Shown in pieces: positions 48,451-62,988 of a DNA stretch of 64,000 nt. Positions within the stretch are counted from its first letter, which is position 1. Each line of letters starts with the position of its first letter. A program made the position numbers and the translations under genes. A model generated the notes under the pieces. It searched no databases. It saw only the letters and a list, made by a program, of their open reading frames with translations, and was not told the origin of the DNA. The stretch comes from Sapria himalayana (Eukaryota > Streptophyta > Magnoliopsida > Malpighiales > Rafflesiaceae): NCBI GenBank assembly GCA_029783825.1, contig JAREIK010002660.1, positions 130,182 through 194,181 of the forward strand, written 5' to 3'.

Positions 48451-51173
48451 AATGATAGATAGATAGATAGATAGACAGATCAGATAGATATATAGATAGA
48501 TAGATAGATAGATAGATAGAGCATTAAATAGATATATACATAGACATAAAGTTAAACAAATAGATAGATAGATAGTCAGATTGATAGGCATAAAGAAAGA
48601 CATATATATGATAGATAAACAGATAGATAGATAGATTGATAGATAGATAGATAGACACTATGATAGATAGATAAATAGATAAATAAATAGATAGACAATT
48701 GGATAGATAGATAGATAAACAAATAACAAAAAAGATTGACAAATAGATAGATAGGCAAATAGACAGATAGATAAATAGATATAAAGATAAATAAATAAAT
48801 AACACACATATTGATTAACAAATATACAGACAAATAGATAGATGGTTAAATAGATAGATAGACAATAAAATAGACAGACAGATTGATTGATTAATTGATT
48901 GATTGATAGTTACAAAGATATATAGACAGATTGATAAATTGATTGATAGAAAGATAGATACAAAAATAAACCTACACATAGATAGATAAATAGATAAAAA
49001 GATAGACAAACATATAGACATATAAACATGCAAATGCAAAAAGATAGATAGATAAATAGATAGATAGACTGATTGATAGAGATGCAAATAGCAAAATAGA
49101 TAGACTAATAGATAGGCAGATAGATAGATATATAGATAAACATATAGATAAATAGATAGGAAAGATAGATATATTTATAGATAGTTAGATAGATAGATAG
49201 AGAAATAGATACAATGATTGATAGTTTGATTTATATATCAATTGATAGACATAATGATATGCATATTGATAGACAAATTAATTGACAGATAGATAGATAT
49301 ATTGATAGACAAATAGATGATTGATTGATTGACAAATATATAGATAAAAAGATAGAGAGATAGAAAGATAGACACATAGATAGAACTATAGATAGATAGT
49401 AAGACAGATAAATAGAATGATACATATAAAGATTATTAGACAAATAGATAGATAGATAGATAGATAGATATGGAGATAGAGATATAGGTAGATAGAGAGA
49501 TATAGAGATAACGATATAGATAGATAGATAGATAGAAATATAGAAAAATATATAGATAGATAGATAGATAGATTAATAGATCGAACGATATAAAAATTCA
49601 TAAACAAATAGATAGACATATAGTTATATACTTAGATCGAGAGATAGATAGAAAGATAAATAGATAGATATATTGACAGATAGAAAGAGAGGTAGATAGA
49701 CAAACAGATAGACAAATAGGTATAAAGAAATATATATATATATATATAGACAGATTGATAGATAGATTAATAAATAGACAAATTGACACACAAATAGACA
49801 TATAGTTAGACAGACAGACAGATAGATAGACAAATAGATAATTAGTCAAGTTATTATATAGATAGATAGACATATAGATAGATAGATTGATAGATAGATA
49901 GATAGATAGATATATAGTTTGATAATTTGATTGAGAACTAGATATAAAAAAAGACGAATAGATAGATAAATAATTAGACAGACAAATAGACAAAAAGTTA
50001 GATAGATAGACCAATAGACATACAAATAGATAGATAGATAGCTAGCTAGCAAGATAGACATATAGATAGATAGATAGATAGACATTTACATAGATAGAGA
50101 AGTAGATTGATAGATAAATATAAAAATACATAGATAGATTGATAGAAAGATAGATAATTTGATTGATAGAAAGATTGATAAACAGATTAATATATAGATT
50201 GATAGGCATATTGATATACAAATTGATAGATATATTGATAGATAGATTGATAGATAGATTGATATACATATTGAAAGACAAATAGATAGATAGACAGATA
50301 AATAGACTTATAGATAGATAGATGGATAAATAAATTATTACACATTAGTTAGATAAATTGATATATAGATAGACAGACAGATAAATAGATAGATAGATAA
50401 AAAGATAGACAGATAGATAGATATATAGATAGATAGATATATAGGGAAATTATTTGAAAGTCAAATAGATTAAAAGATAGAAAAAAGATAGGCAAATAGA
50501 AAATAGATAGACAGATAATCAGATAGATAGATAAAGAGATAGATAAAATGATAAATAGAATTATAGATTCACAAATAGATAGACATACAGAGAGATATGC
50601 CGATAGATTGAAAGATACACACACACATAGATACATAGATAGATAAAGAGATAGACTAATAGATCAACAGATAGAGAGGCAGATAGACAGACAGACAAAT
50701 AGATACATAGACATACAGATAGACAAACAGATTGATTAATACATAGACATACAAATAGACAAACATATAGAAAAATAGATATACTGATTGATAGACAAAA
50801 TGATAGATTCATAGATAGATTTATAGACTTATTTATAGACTTATTGAAAGAAAAATAGATAGATAGATTATTAGATTGATAGATAGAGAGATAGATAGTC
50901 AACAAGATAGATATATGGATATATAGAAAGATAGATATTTAGATAATTGGATAGATAGACATATAGATTACAAATAGATAGATAGATAGATAGATAGATA
51001 GAAAGAGTATCAGATAGATAGATAGACAGACAGATAGACAGATAAATTTATAGATAGATACAAAGATAGATAGACAAATAGATAGATAGGTAGATATGTA
51101 GAAAGAAAAGAGATAGATAGATATATAGATAGATAAATAGATAGACAAATAGTTAGAAAATAGATAGATAGAT

Positions 51174-51196
51174 AAACACACACACACACACACACA
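51174..51196 (+). repeat. (CA)n run
   Basis: About eleven CA units inside the GATA array. Confidence 0.9.
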
Positions 51197-51460
51197 TAAA
51201 GATAGACATATATATATAGACTAATAGTAAGACATATAAATAGACATATATATATATATAGATAGATATATAGAAAAAAAAGTAGATAGATAGATAGATA
51301 CATAGAAATAAAGAAAGAAAGAAATATAGAAAGATTGATAGATAGATAAAAAGTTAGATATACATATAGATTGATAGATAAATAGATAGAAAGGTAAATA
51401 GATATATTAATATTAACAGATAGATAGATAGATATAAAAATAGGTAGATATATAGATAGA

Positions 51461-51496
<36 letters not shown>

Positions 51497-53757
51497 TAGA
51501 TAAATTGATATATAGATAGATAGACAGATAAATTGATAGATAGATAGATAGATATATAGATAGATTGATAGACAAATAGATAGACATATATATATAGATA
51601 GAAAGATAGTTATTTAGAGAGATAGTTAGACATAAAGATAAATAAATAGATAGATTGATTGATACATAGACAAATAAACAGATATATAGATGGATAGTCA
51701 GATAGAGAGATAGACAGAAAGATAGACATATAGATTGATTGATTGATTGATTGATTGAGTGATTGATTGAGTGATTAATTGATTGATAGAAAGTTATTTA
51801 AAAAGGCATATAGCTAGAATGATTGATAGACAAATTAATATAAAGATTAATAGATAGATTAATAGATAGATTTATATATAGATTGATAGAAAGTTTGATA
51901 TACAAAATAAAAGACAAATAGATAGAAAGATAGATACACATATTGATAGAAATGTATATAGATAAATATAAAGATAGACATATTATTAGATTGATAGATA
52001 TATTGATAGACATATAGTAAGATTGAAAAATAGATAGATATAAAGTTGATAGATAAATAGAAAAAAATATAGCAAGATAGTATGACATATAAATAGACAG
52101 ATAGACATACAAATAGACAAATAGATAAACAAACAGATAGAAAGAATGATAGATAGTTAGATAAATAGATAGATAAAAAGGTAGATAGACACATAGATAG
52201 ACTGACAGATAAACATACAGATAATCAAATAGATATACAGATAGATAGTTAGAATGATTAACAGAAAGATGGATAGATAGATAGATATAAAAATAGATAG
52301 ATAATTAGATAGATAGAAAAAAAGATAGACATATAAATAGATAAATCATATAGATAGATAGATTGATTGATTAACAGATAGATAAATAGATTGATTGATT
52401 GATAGAAAGATAGTTAGAGAGAAAGATTGATAGATAAAATGATAGACAAATAGATTTATAGATTGGTCGATAAAAAGATAGTTATACATATAGATAAACA
52501 AATAGATAGATAGATAGACAGATAGACAAATTGATTCATAAATAGATAGATAGATGGATATATACATAGATAGACAAATATATATAAAGATAGATATATG
52601 CTTAGATTAGACAAATAGATAAACAAAAAGATAAATAGATAGTTAGACAGACAGATACATAAATAAATAGATCAATTATTAGATAGACAGACAAATAGAT
52701 AGATAGATAGTATAATATATATATATTCACATATAGATAGATAGATTTAGAGAGAGATAAACAGATAGATAGATAGATAGATAGATAAATAGATAGATGG
52801 ATAGAAAGCTAGTTAGAGGAATAATAATAAAAATATATAAATAGAAAGAATGAATGAAATATAGATAGAATAGAAAGATAGACTTATTGATAGATATATA
52901 GATAGACAGAAAGATAGACATATATATAGGCAGATTGATAGAATAGAAAGATAAAAGATATATAGACTAACAAATATATAGATAGATATATATATATATA
53001 TATATACATACATACACACACAAATAGATACAGAAATAGAGAGATAGAAAGATAGATAAAAATACAAACAAAGAGACATATTGGTAAATAGGTAGATAGA
53101 AAGAAAGAAAGAAAGATAGATAGATACAAATAAAGATATAGAGAAATAAATAGAAAGATATACATATATATAGGTAGATAGACATATATATAGATAGATT
53201 GATAGATATAAAGATAGACATAAAGATAAAAAATTAGATAGATAGATAAATAAATATAATGAAAGACATATAGATAAACAAATAGACATATAGATAAAAA
53301 GTCAGATAGACAGACAAATAGATAGATAGATCAATAGGCAGATAGATAGAAAGACATACAAATGGATATGTAAATAGATAGACTGAAAGATAGACAAACA
53401 GATAGAAAGATAGTTAGATACACATATAGACATACAAATAGACAGGTAGATAGGCAAATAGAAAAACAAAGAGATATACAATTTGATAGAATGATAAATG
53501 GATAGAAAGTAAGATAGATAGATAAATAGATTAATAAATGGATAGATAGATAGATATACAGATATATAGATAAAAAGTGAGATGACATATATATAGAAAA
53601 ATAGATAGACAGAAGTATATAAAAATAGATAGACAAATAGATAAATAGGTAGATAGACAGATAATAGAAAAATAAATATACATATAGATAGACAAATAGA
53701 TAGACAGATAGATTGATAGATAGATATACAGATAGATAGACAAATAGATAGATAGAT

Positions 53758-53759
<2 letters not shown>

Positions 53760-53792
<33 letters not shown>
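53760..53792. repeat. (TA)16 run
   Basis: Thirty-three bases of perfect TA alternation, the longest such run in the GATA array. Confidence 0.93.
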
Positions 53793-53794
<2 letters not shown>

Positions 53795-54704
53795 TTGATA
53801 GATAGATAAAAAGATAGATAGATAAATAGACTTAGATAGACTTATATTAATATATATAGACAGACATATAGATAGACAGATAGATAAATCAATTGATAGA
53901 AAGATAAATAGAGGTATAGATAGACAGATAGATAAATAAATTGATAGATATATAGATATTTAGATAGATAATCTGATAAAAGTATAGATAGATAGATAGA
54001 TATACTGATAAATAGATAAATAGATAGATTGAGAGATTGAAACAGAGACAAAAAGATTGATATATAGATAGATAGACAGACAAACAAATAAATGATAGAT
54101 TGATAGATAGACAATCAAACAAACAGATAGATAAATAGATAGATATATAGTTTGATAGAAAGATTGTTAAATAGATAGATAGAAAAATAAATAGATAGAT
54201 TTATAGACACACCAGATAGTTAAACGGATTGATAAATAGATAGATATATAGATAGATAAATAGATAAACAAATAGATAGAAATATATATAGAAATATATT
54301 TATATAGGTATAGATACATTAATATATAGATAGATAGATAGATAGATAAAAAGATAATTAAACAGATAGATAGACACATAGGTACATAGATTGATAGACA
54401 GATAGATAGTCATATAGATAGAAATATAGGTATATAGATAAATAGATAGATAGATAGACATATAGATCGATAGATAGATAGATAGATTTATAGATTAATA
54501 GATTAATAGATAGATAGACAGATAGATAAACTGTCAGATAGATAGAAAGATAGGTACATAGATAGACAAATATATAGACAGATGGATATTGGGATTAATA
54601 GATTGATTGATAGATAGATTAATAATTAGATTGATAGATAGAATTATAGACACTTTGATAGAAAGACAGATAGATATAGATAGATATAAAGATAGATATA
54701 TAGA

Positions 54705-54734
54705 TAAATAAATAAATAAATAAATAAATAAATA
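54705..54734 (+). repeat. (AAAT)n run
   Basis: About seven AAAT units, which is one substitution per unit from GATA. It suggests spread of a single variant by slippage. Confidence 0.88.
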
Positions 54735-56030
54735 GATAAATAAATAGACAAATAGATAGATATAAAGATAACAAGATAGAAAGATAGTTAGAAAGATATA
54801 TAGACAAATATATAGACATATTTATAGAGAGATCGATAGATAGATTGTTAGACTGATGATAGAAAGATAGATAGATATATAAAAAAATCTTTAGACATAT
54901 TTAAAGCATGATCGATAAATAGATAGATAGATAGATAGTAATACAAATAGATAAATAGATAGATAGAAAGATAGATAGTTAGACAGATATATAAACAAAT
55001 AGATAGACAGATAGATATATGGATAGATTGCTATATAGATAGAAAAATAATTATACAAACAGAAAGATAGAAAGATAGATAGATAGATAGATAGACAAAT
55101 AGATAGACAAATAGATATAGAGTTAGATAAATAAATAGATATATAGATAAATAAATTGTTTGAATGATTGTTAAACAAAAAGATAGTCAAATAAATAGAA
55201 ATATTTATAAACTGATCAAGAGATAAATAGTTAGACAAATATATAAATATTTAGAGAGATAGATTGAAAGATAGATAGATAAATCAATAGATAGATAGAT
55301 ATACATTTATATAGTTATATAGATGCAAAATAGTTAGACAAATAGATAGATTGATAGTTAGATAGATAGATAGATATAAAGATATATATATATAGACAGA
55401 CAAATAGACAGGCAGATAGATAGTTAGATAATCATATAGATAGATAGATTGACAGAAATATAGCTAGATATATACTTAGATAGTTAGGTAGATAGAAACA
55501 AAATAGAGAGGTAGATAGACATATAGAATGGTAGATAATTAGATAGATATATAGATTGATAGGTAGATATATAGATAGACAACTAGATAAACAAAATGAT
55601 AGAAAGATAGATATACAAATAGATAGATAGATTGATTGATTGATTGACACAAATATTTAAAGATAGATAGACAAATAGATATATAGATATATATATATAT
55701 ATATACATATAAATAGATAGATAGACAGATAGATAAATAGATAGATAGATAAATAAATAAAAATATTGATAGACATAGAAATAAATAGATAGATATACAG
55801 TTAAATAGATCGATAGATAGAGAGAGAGATAGACAAATAGATAGATAGGTAAAAGTCAGATAGATTGTCATATAGATAAATACATAGATAGATAGATAGA
55901 TAGATAGATTGATAAATAAATAATAGATAGATATACAGATATAAAGAAAGATAGATAGATAGATAGATAGACATATAGATAGACAGACATATAGTTAGTT
56001 AGTTAGTTAGATTGATAGAAAGATAGATAG

Positions 56031-56118
56031 ACAAAAAATTAGATAGATAGATATATAGATAGCTAGATAGATAGACAAAAAATTAGATAGATAGATATAT
56101 AGATAGCTAGATAGATAG
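56031..56118 (+). repeat. Exact 44-bp tandem duplication
   Basis: Two identical 44-bp copies (56031-56074 and 56075-56118). Each starts ACAAAAAATTAGATAG and includes ATAGATAGCTAGATAG. Perfect identity in an otherwise diverged array indicates a recent duplication. Confidence 0.92.
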
Positions 56119-56815
56119 AAAAATATATAGGTAGATATCTAGACAGATAGTTTAACAGATAGATAGATATATTTAACTATAGTTAGAAAAAATGTTTGAT
56201 AGATATATAGATAAATTAATTGACATATTTATAAATAGGTCAATAGACAAATATTTAGATAGATTAATAAATAGATAGATATACCGATAGATAGAAAGAT
56301 AGATATACAAATATATAGATAGAAAGATAGATAGATTGACATATTAACATATACTTATACATATAGATAGATAGACACATAGATACAGATCGATAGACAG
56401 ATAGCTAGAAACATAGGTATACATATAGATAGAAAGATAAGTAGATAGATAAATGGATATATAGATAGATGGATAGATAGTAAAATAGATTGATAGATAT
56501 ATGATTAGACAGACAGGCATATAGATAGATAGATAGAAAGATAGATAGATAGTCAGATAGAAAGAAAGAAAAGTAGATAGTTAAACAAATAGACATATAG
56601 AAAGATATTCAGATTAATAGAGAATTTGATAGAAAGATTGATAATTAGATTGATACATAGATTGATAGACAAATTAATAGACATATTAATAGATAAATAA
56701 TAGATAGATACATAGATAGCTATATAGATAGACAAATAGATAGATAGATAGATAGACAGATAGGTAAACAGATAGTAATATAGATATTCAAATAGATATA
56801 TAGATAGATAGATAC

Positions 56816-58505
56816 TATTATTCTTAAGAAGTTATCACAAGTGATTTATTTGTTAATTTAAAATAAAAATAATAATTCTTCTAAAAAAAACTTGAGAATA
56901 AAAAACTCATAAAACAACCACCCAATTTTCATGAAGGTGCCAAAATGGATTTTATTAAGCTAAAGTAGTCTTTGAGAAATTAGTTTTATAATTTTTTTTC
57001 AATTATAACTTATTTTTTGTTGCACAAATATATTTCAAACATCTCTATTATATTGGAGTTCTCATGTTAGAATTATTTTTTTTATTCATATTGATTATTA
57101 TTATAAATAAATGATCATGTGGTAAATAATCACATTAAAAATGTGATGAATGATAAAAATCATATCACTCAATGTCCCTTATAAATTTAATTTGTAAGTA
57201 TATAAACAAACTTTATAAAGATCATTATTAACATCATTATAAAATTATTTTAAATTAAAATTAGAATTATTATACATGAAATCTATAAAAGATATCTCTC
57301 ACTTCTCTATAAGATCATTCCAATAAGAAGACTTCTCACTCTTGTTATTTCATGCTTTATTCTTTAGCATATGTTTTATTATTCTTTTTTTCTTTAGATT
57401 TATATATATAATAATATAATTTTGCTTTGCTTTATATTTTATCATGTTATTTCATAAATATTATATTATTATTACTATATATGAAATAATTTTTTTCTGA
57501 TATAATTTCAAATAAAATACCTTGTAAGTTATAGGTACTTTCTTGAAATTATAATTATAGGTCATCAAAATATAATTTTATTTTGACAATAAAATGTTAT
57601 AAAAATTTTTGCAAAATTAAACTCTTAGATAGTACATTAAATTCACTATCAAACAATAATTATCAAATATATTATATTATCAAAATAATAAGTTATTTTT
57701 GAGAGTATACTTGATAGTTATATATGAACATTATTCTTTAAAAAATTTAACATTTAATGAAATCTCTAATACTTCATATTTCTTTTAGAGATTATACTGA
57801 TACTCATGAGATTGATTATTCAAATTATAGTTTGATATCAACCGCCAAAAAAAAATATTATAAATTATTATATTTGTTTTATAAATAATTGTATCTCTTA
57901 AAAAAATAAAAGATAAAAAATAATTCCATGATTTTGTGCAAAGATAAATTGTCATGTCATAAATACTCTAACTTATAAGCTTTTTTGAATTATATATTTG
58001 ATTAGAGAGAGTGAATTTTCAATTTCTTTAAAAAAATTATTTTTTATTATGACAATGATGGAATCATACACAGTTTCAATGGAATTTTCTATGAACAAAT
58101 AAAACATATAGATATTAATTTTCAATTCATCAAAAAATACAAATAAAATAGGTTGAGTATTATTGTTCATACTTGTATTCAAGATCATGCTCAAACATTT
58201 TTACTTAGCACTATAATGATCACCATTTTTTTTGAGTTGAGTATATATAATATATTATATACATATACAAGCTTGATAAGATTCGATGAGATCATGACAT
58301 GATATTTCAATCATACTGTGTCAATTATTAAAATGAGTATTTTTATCAATCACATATATTTTTTTAATGAACACATGTCACCCCAAGTTGGTAATTTATT
58401 AATGCTTGTCTTTTACCATAGAAAAATGGCAAAACTAATTGGCATTTTTAAATGATCAAGACAGATAACTAGAAAAATTGAGTTCAGGTTTTTGGGCAGA
58501 ACTTA
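56816..58505. other. AT-rich left part of the TBL island
   Basis: No coding match. A TATA-like CTATAAAAGATATC at about 57286 is followed by a pyrimidine-rich stretch, which could be a core promoter or an LTR fragment, but no repeat boundary supports this. The left junction with the array is at about 56815 and shows no obvious terminal repeat. Confidence 0.5.
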
Positions 58506-59311
58506 CATATCAAAGAGCTTTCTACCAATGCATGTGTTGAAAATTACAACATAGAAATCGATCCTCTGTTCATTAATGTCATCCAACATATACAGTCGAA
58601 GTATTAACTTGACCCGCTTAGGTGAATGTTTGGGAACTCGGCCATGTTTTACCAAAAAAATGGAAAAAAAAATCTACAGTAAAATTGAAGGTGATGAAAC
58701 CTGACACCCAGAAATCTGACCTGTTTAGTTATGTTATTTTTGTTAATTTTATAAACACTCTTTTTATATTCCACCTCCGACAAGAGCAAACAATTCAATG
58801 ATTCACATTGTTTTCTACTTATTGAATTACCAACAAACAAAATCCTCTTATTCCTCAAACTTTCTAAAATATCTTGCACATCTAACCTTGGAATATGACA
58901 GTCCACAGGTTTCCATCTCCACCTCAGATACTCCTTATCCTTCCTTCCATTTCCCAGACAATTAAATCCCTGCATTACAAAAGGGCATTCTAAAGCATTG
59001 TGAAGAGGATATCTATTATCTACGATCCATTTTTATTAAAGAAGTGACAATTCCTCAAAAGCATCATTATATTTTGAAACCAAAAGCTCATGTTGTCCAA
59101 GTGTCATGCTTGTTAGGACATAAATATAGCTCCCACAAATGGCAAGTGAAAACAAGACACATAGTCTTATCACAACAAGTACACAAAACCCCTGAAAGAC
59201 CGAACTTGATTGATATTGCACTTTCGGAGGTGCAATGGTCAAAGATTTAAGGCTAAGAATCACTATTCCACTTTGATTGAACGATTTGCCCTTGCCAAAG
59301 GTATTCACCAT
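58506..59311 (-). pseudogene. TRICHOME BIREFRINGENCE-LIKE (TBL) acetyltransferase pseudogene, 5' portion
   Basis: TBL proteins are Golgi membrane enzymes that O-acetylate cell-wall polysaccharides. On the minus strand an ATG at 59311 opens a frame with a hydrophobic anchor (FCVLVVIRLCVLFSLAICG). Two tandem TAA stops follow at about 59033-59038. The same frame then continues as KWIVDNRYPL, CPFVMQGFNCLGNGRKDKEYL and RWRWKPVDC, the N-terminal TBL domain. RILFVGNSISRKQCESL is the GDS box with Asp changed to Asn. RFLGVRF follows. After a frameshift, KLILRLYMLDDINEQRIDF and VIFNT (family: VLIFNTGHWW) are readable to about 58510. The C-terminal half, with the DxxH catalytic motif, is absent. No intron interrupts the match where many TBL genes have one, so it may be a retrocopy. 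Confidence 0.85.
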
Positions 59312-60078
59312 CTCATCACATGATATTGCTATTATTCTTCACGATGCACGTACATGGAGAAAAAAATAATCGAAGATTACTATCAGTAAAGATATCTCAA
59401 GTATAGAATTGGTTCGATTCAAAAAATGCTTATCTAACTACGAACAAATGACATACCAACTTGACGAGACAGATTCAAACGGATTGATCCATTCTAAGAC
59501 AAAAATCAAAGAAAGAATTGATCGCATTTAACACTTGGACAAATATTTGATGATTATCATTTAGGGCACCTTGATAATGGGAAAAATTGGAAGAAACAAG
59601 GCACAATCATTGATTGAGAATGAATTTTTAAGAAGTCACATGTACTCCTGCATATCTATACATGAAGCACAACGAGACGATATCGAAGTGAGTTGTGATA
59701 GGGGTGACGGGGAACGTAGAGCCGGGAGAATGGAGACCATGATCGGCCCTATGACACTAAGGGATTCATGATTCACAATTAAGAAAACTAGCTTCCAGGC
59801 ACTAGAATCCAGCACCACAATTCAACAAAATTTACTTTTTTTTTTCTGAATGAATAAGTAAAATAGCTTCAAATTTTAAATATTTAATAAAAAAACTATA
59901 ATACTATTTAAGTTTTAAAAAAATAACATCAAAACTAAAAATATATTGATACTCTTAAATGAAATTACCCTTTTAAAAATGTCATGTCAACATTAAAAAA
60001 AATGAAGAGTGTATTGATTATACCACATATCATATGCTATATTCATCATGTTTTGTTATATAAACATTATAAATATGT
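59312..60078. other. Upstream flank of the TBL pseudogene, nothing recognised
   Basis: The 59330-59800 part has more balanced composition than the surroundings and may be old 5' flank or leader of the TBL source gene. I recognise no domain in its short frames. After 59820 it becomes AT-rich. Confidence 0.45.
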
Positions 60079-60290
60079 TTACAAAAATAAAAAAAATAAA
60101 AAGAATAAAAAAATAAAAAAATAAAAAATAAAAAATAAAAAAATAAATATAAAAAAAAATAAAAAAAATAAAAAATAAAAAATAAAAAAAATAAAAAAAT
60201 AAAAATAATAAAAATAATAAAAATAATAAAAATAATAAAAATAATAAAAATAATAAAATAAAAATAATAAAAAAAATAGATAAATAAAAA
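60079..60290 (+). repeat. A-rich (AATAAAA)n tract at island edge
   Basis: About 210 bp of AATAAAA, AAATAAAAA and AATAATAAAA units, directly joining the GATA array. It could be an expanded poly(A) tail of a plus-strand retroelement or an independent microsatellite. No target duplication was found to decide. Confidence 0.8.
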
Positions 60291-62433
60291 GACAAATAAA
60301 TAGACAAATAAATAGATAGATTGATTGATTGATAGTCAAATAGATAGATAATTAGATTGATAGATTGATTGATAGATAGATAGATAGATAGAGAATAAAT
60401 CGATAGATATAAAGACAAATAGATAGACAAATATATAGACAGTAGATAGACAGACAGATATATAGATAGATAGATATACAAATAGATATAAAGATAGATA
60501 GAGAGAAAGATAGACACATAGATAGATATATAAATTGATAAATAGATAGATAGCTAGAGAGTTATAATAATATATAAATAAATAGATAGATAGATAAATG
60601 GAATGATAGAGAAAGAGACAAATAGATATACAAATATATAGACAAATAAATAGATAGATAGATGGATAGACACATAGATAGATAGATTATAGTCAAATAG
60701 ATATACATAAATATAGAAACATAGAAAGACATATAGATAGACAAATATAAAGACAGATATATAGATAGATATATATACAGATAAATAGATAGATAGATAA
60801 AGAGATAGATAGACAAATAGATAGATAAATATATTGATAGATTGATAGATAGACAGACAAATAAATAAATAGATACATGAATAAATAGATAGTTAAATAG
60901 ATAGACAAATAGATAAATAGATAGAAATAGAATAGATATATAGATTGATAGACAAATAGATATATAGATATATAGACACATAGATAGATAGATAGATAGA
61001 CAAATATATAAACAAATAAATAAATAGTTATATAGATAGATAGGTAGATATTAGACAGATAGATAGATAAAAAGACGAATAGATAGATAGATAGATAAAT
61101 AGATAGGTAGATAGATAAATTGATTGACATATAGATAAAAAGATAGATAGAGATATAGATAGGCATATAGATAAATAGATAGATAGATTGATAGATAAAT
61201 AGGTAGACAGATAGATAGTTAGACAAACAAACAGATAGATAGATATATACACATATAAATATAAAGAAAATTATTAGTTATAAAGATATATAGACATATA
61301 GATAAGATTGATTGATAGAAAGATCAATGGATAGATAGTTAGATAGATATATAAACAAATAAATAGATAGATAGAAAATAGATAGACATACAAATAGTTT
61401 AATTGATTGATAGATAGATAGATAGACAGATAGATTGACATATATATAGATAGGTAGACACATATATAGATAGATCGATAGATAGATAGACTAATAGAAA
61501 GATAGATAATAGATAAATAAATTGATAAATTGATAAATTGATAAATAGATAAATAGATTATTTGATAAAAATATAAATAGATAGATAGAAAAACAAATAG
61601 ATCGATAGATAGACAAACAAGTAGATAGATAGAAAGATAGATAGATAGACAAATAGATAGAAAGATAGATAGTTAGTTAGATTAATAGCAACATAGATAG
61701 ATAGATTAATAGATAGATTGATAGATAAATTGAAATACAGATTGATATATAGATTAATAGATAAATAGATAATATATAGATAGATAAACAAATATATAGG
61801 CAAATAACTAAACAAATAGATAAATAGATATATAGAAATATATATAGATAGATAGATGGACAGATAGATAAATATATAGATAGACAAATATATAAATAGA
61901 TAGATAGATAGTGAGATAGATAGATAGATAGACAAATAAAATAGAGTAACAAAGAGAGATAGATTGATTGAAATATAGATAGACACATAGATAGAAATAT
62001 AGATAATAGATAGATTGAAAGATCTTTAGATAGAAATAATGATAGATAGATAAATAAATAGATATATAGATAGATAGATAGATAAATAGACAGATAGAAA
62101 GATATATTGATAGATAGCTAGACAGACAAACAAATTGATAGATAGATAGATAGACAGATAGACTTATAAATAGATATACATATAGACAAACACATAGATA
62201 GATAGATAGATAGATATATAGACAAATATATAGTTAGATATATATATAGATAATTAAATAGATTGATAGTTAGATAGATAGATAGATAAACAGACTGATA
62301 GATCGATAGATAGATAGACTAACAGAGATTTAGACCTAATGATAGAAATATAGATAGATAGACATATAGATAGAATGATATATAGACATATATATAAACA
62401 GATATATTGACAAATAGACAGATAGATGGATAG
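60291..62433. repeat. Degenerate (GATA)n array, block 4
   Basis: Array sequence between the A-rich tract and a solo LTR. It has some GATTGATT and AAATTGAT variants (61520-61550). The last five bases, GATAG, are the left duplication of the LTR insertion. Confidence 0.95.
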
Positions 62434-62988
62434 TGTTGTATATATATTTTGTTTTGATAACTACTTTGTATAACTAAAATGTTTTCTCTTTCAATATTTT
62501 TTAAGTGCAGGAAATAAAATATTCAATGGTTGTGAATGCAACAATAGCACAATAATGGGGGTTCCACTACAAGTTTAGTGGGCCAAAGAAATTTTAGGAG
62601 TATAAACTTGTCCATCCAAGTAATCCAACCCGCTCTGTTATTGATATAAATTGTTTTTATTACTATATTTGTGTGGTTGTAATTTTTGCTTGCATAACTG
62701 CTCATCTCTGTTTTCTCCTTTCTGCATGATTTTCATCATGAGTACTGCTCACAAATCTATAAGACTTGTTTTCGTTATAATCTGTAAACACATAAGTATT
62801 TTCTGGTGGATGTAGCTAGTCGTTCTGAATGACTAGTGAACCACATTAATTTTCGTGTTTCTATTGTTGTTTGATTTTGTTTCTCATGGGTTGTTGGATT
62901 GTTGTTGTGGATATATATTTTGCTGTTCTTTTCTTCTTCTTCTTCTAATCTATGAAATTACAAATGTTGGAAGCAGAATTACCCAACA
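62434..62988 (-). mobile_element. Probable solo LTR (555 bp) with GATAG target duplications
   Basis: The island begins TGTTG and ends CAACA, five-base inverted ends of the TG..CA kind that bound LTRs. GATAG directly flanks both sides (62429-62433 and 62989-62993). Because the target is a GATA array, the 5-bp match alone is weak. The coincidence of TG..CA ends with the exact junctions is the stronger argument. Read on the minus strand it opens TGTTGGGTAATTCTGCTTCC, resembling the start of many plant copia LTRs. No internal region is attached, so it would have arisen by LTR-LTR recombination. I see no protein-coding content. Confidence 0.68.

Larger units (their letters stand above)
48451..56815. 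repeat. Degenerate (GATA)n array, block 3
   Basis: Begins with AAT, the right target duplication of the CACTA element, and then GATAGATAGATAG, continuing block 2 beyond the insertion. It contains GATTGATTGATT-rich parts (51733-51790), a CA run, TA runs and an AAAT run. No gene. Confidence 0.96.

Noticed and set aside
57280..57350. TATA-box-like CTATAAAAGATATC as an LTR or gene promoter
   Set aside because: In DNA this AT-rich such matches are expected by chance. No TG..CA boundaries, repeats or downstream coding sequence support it.
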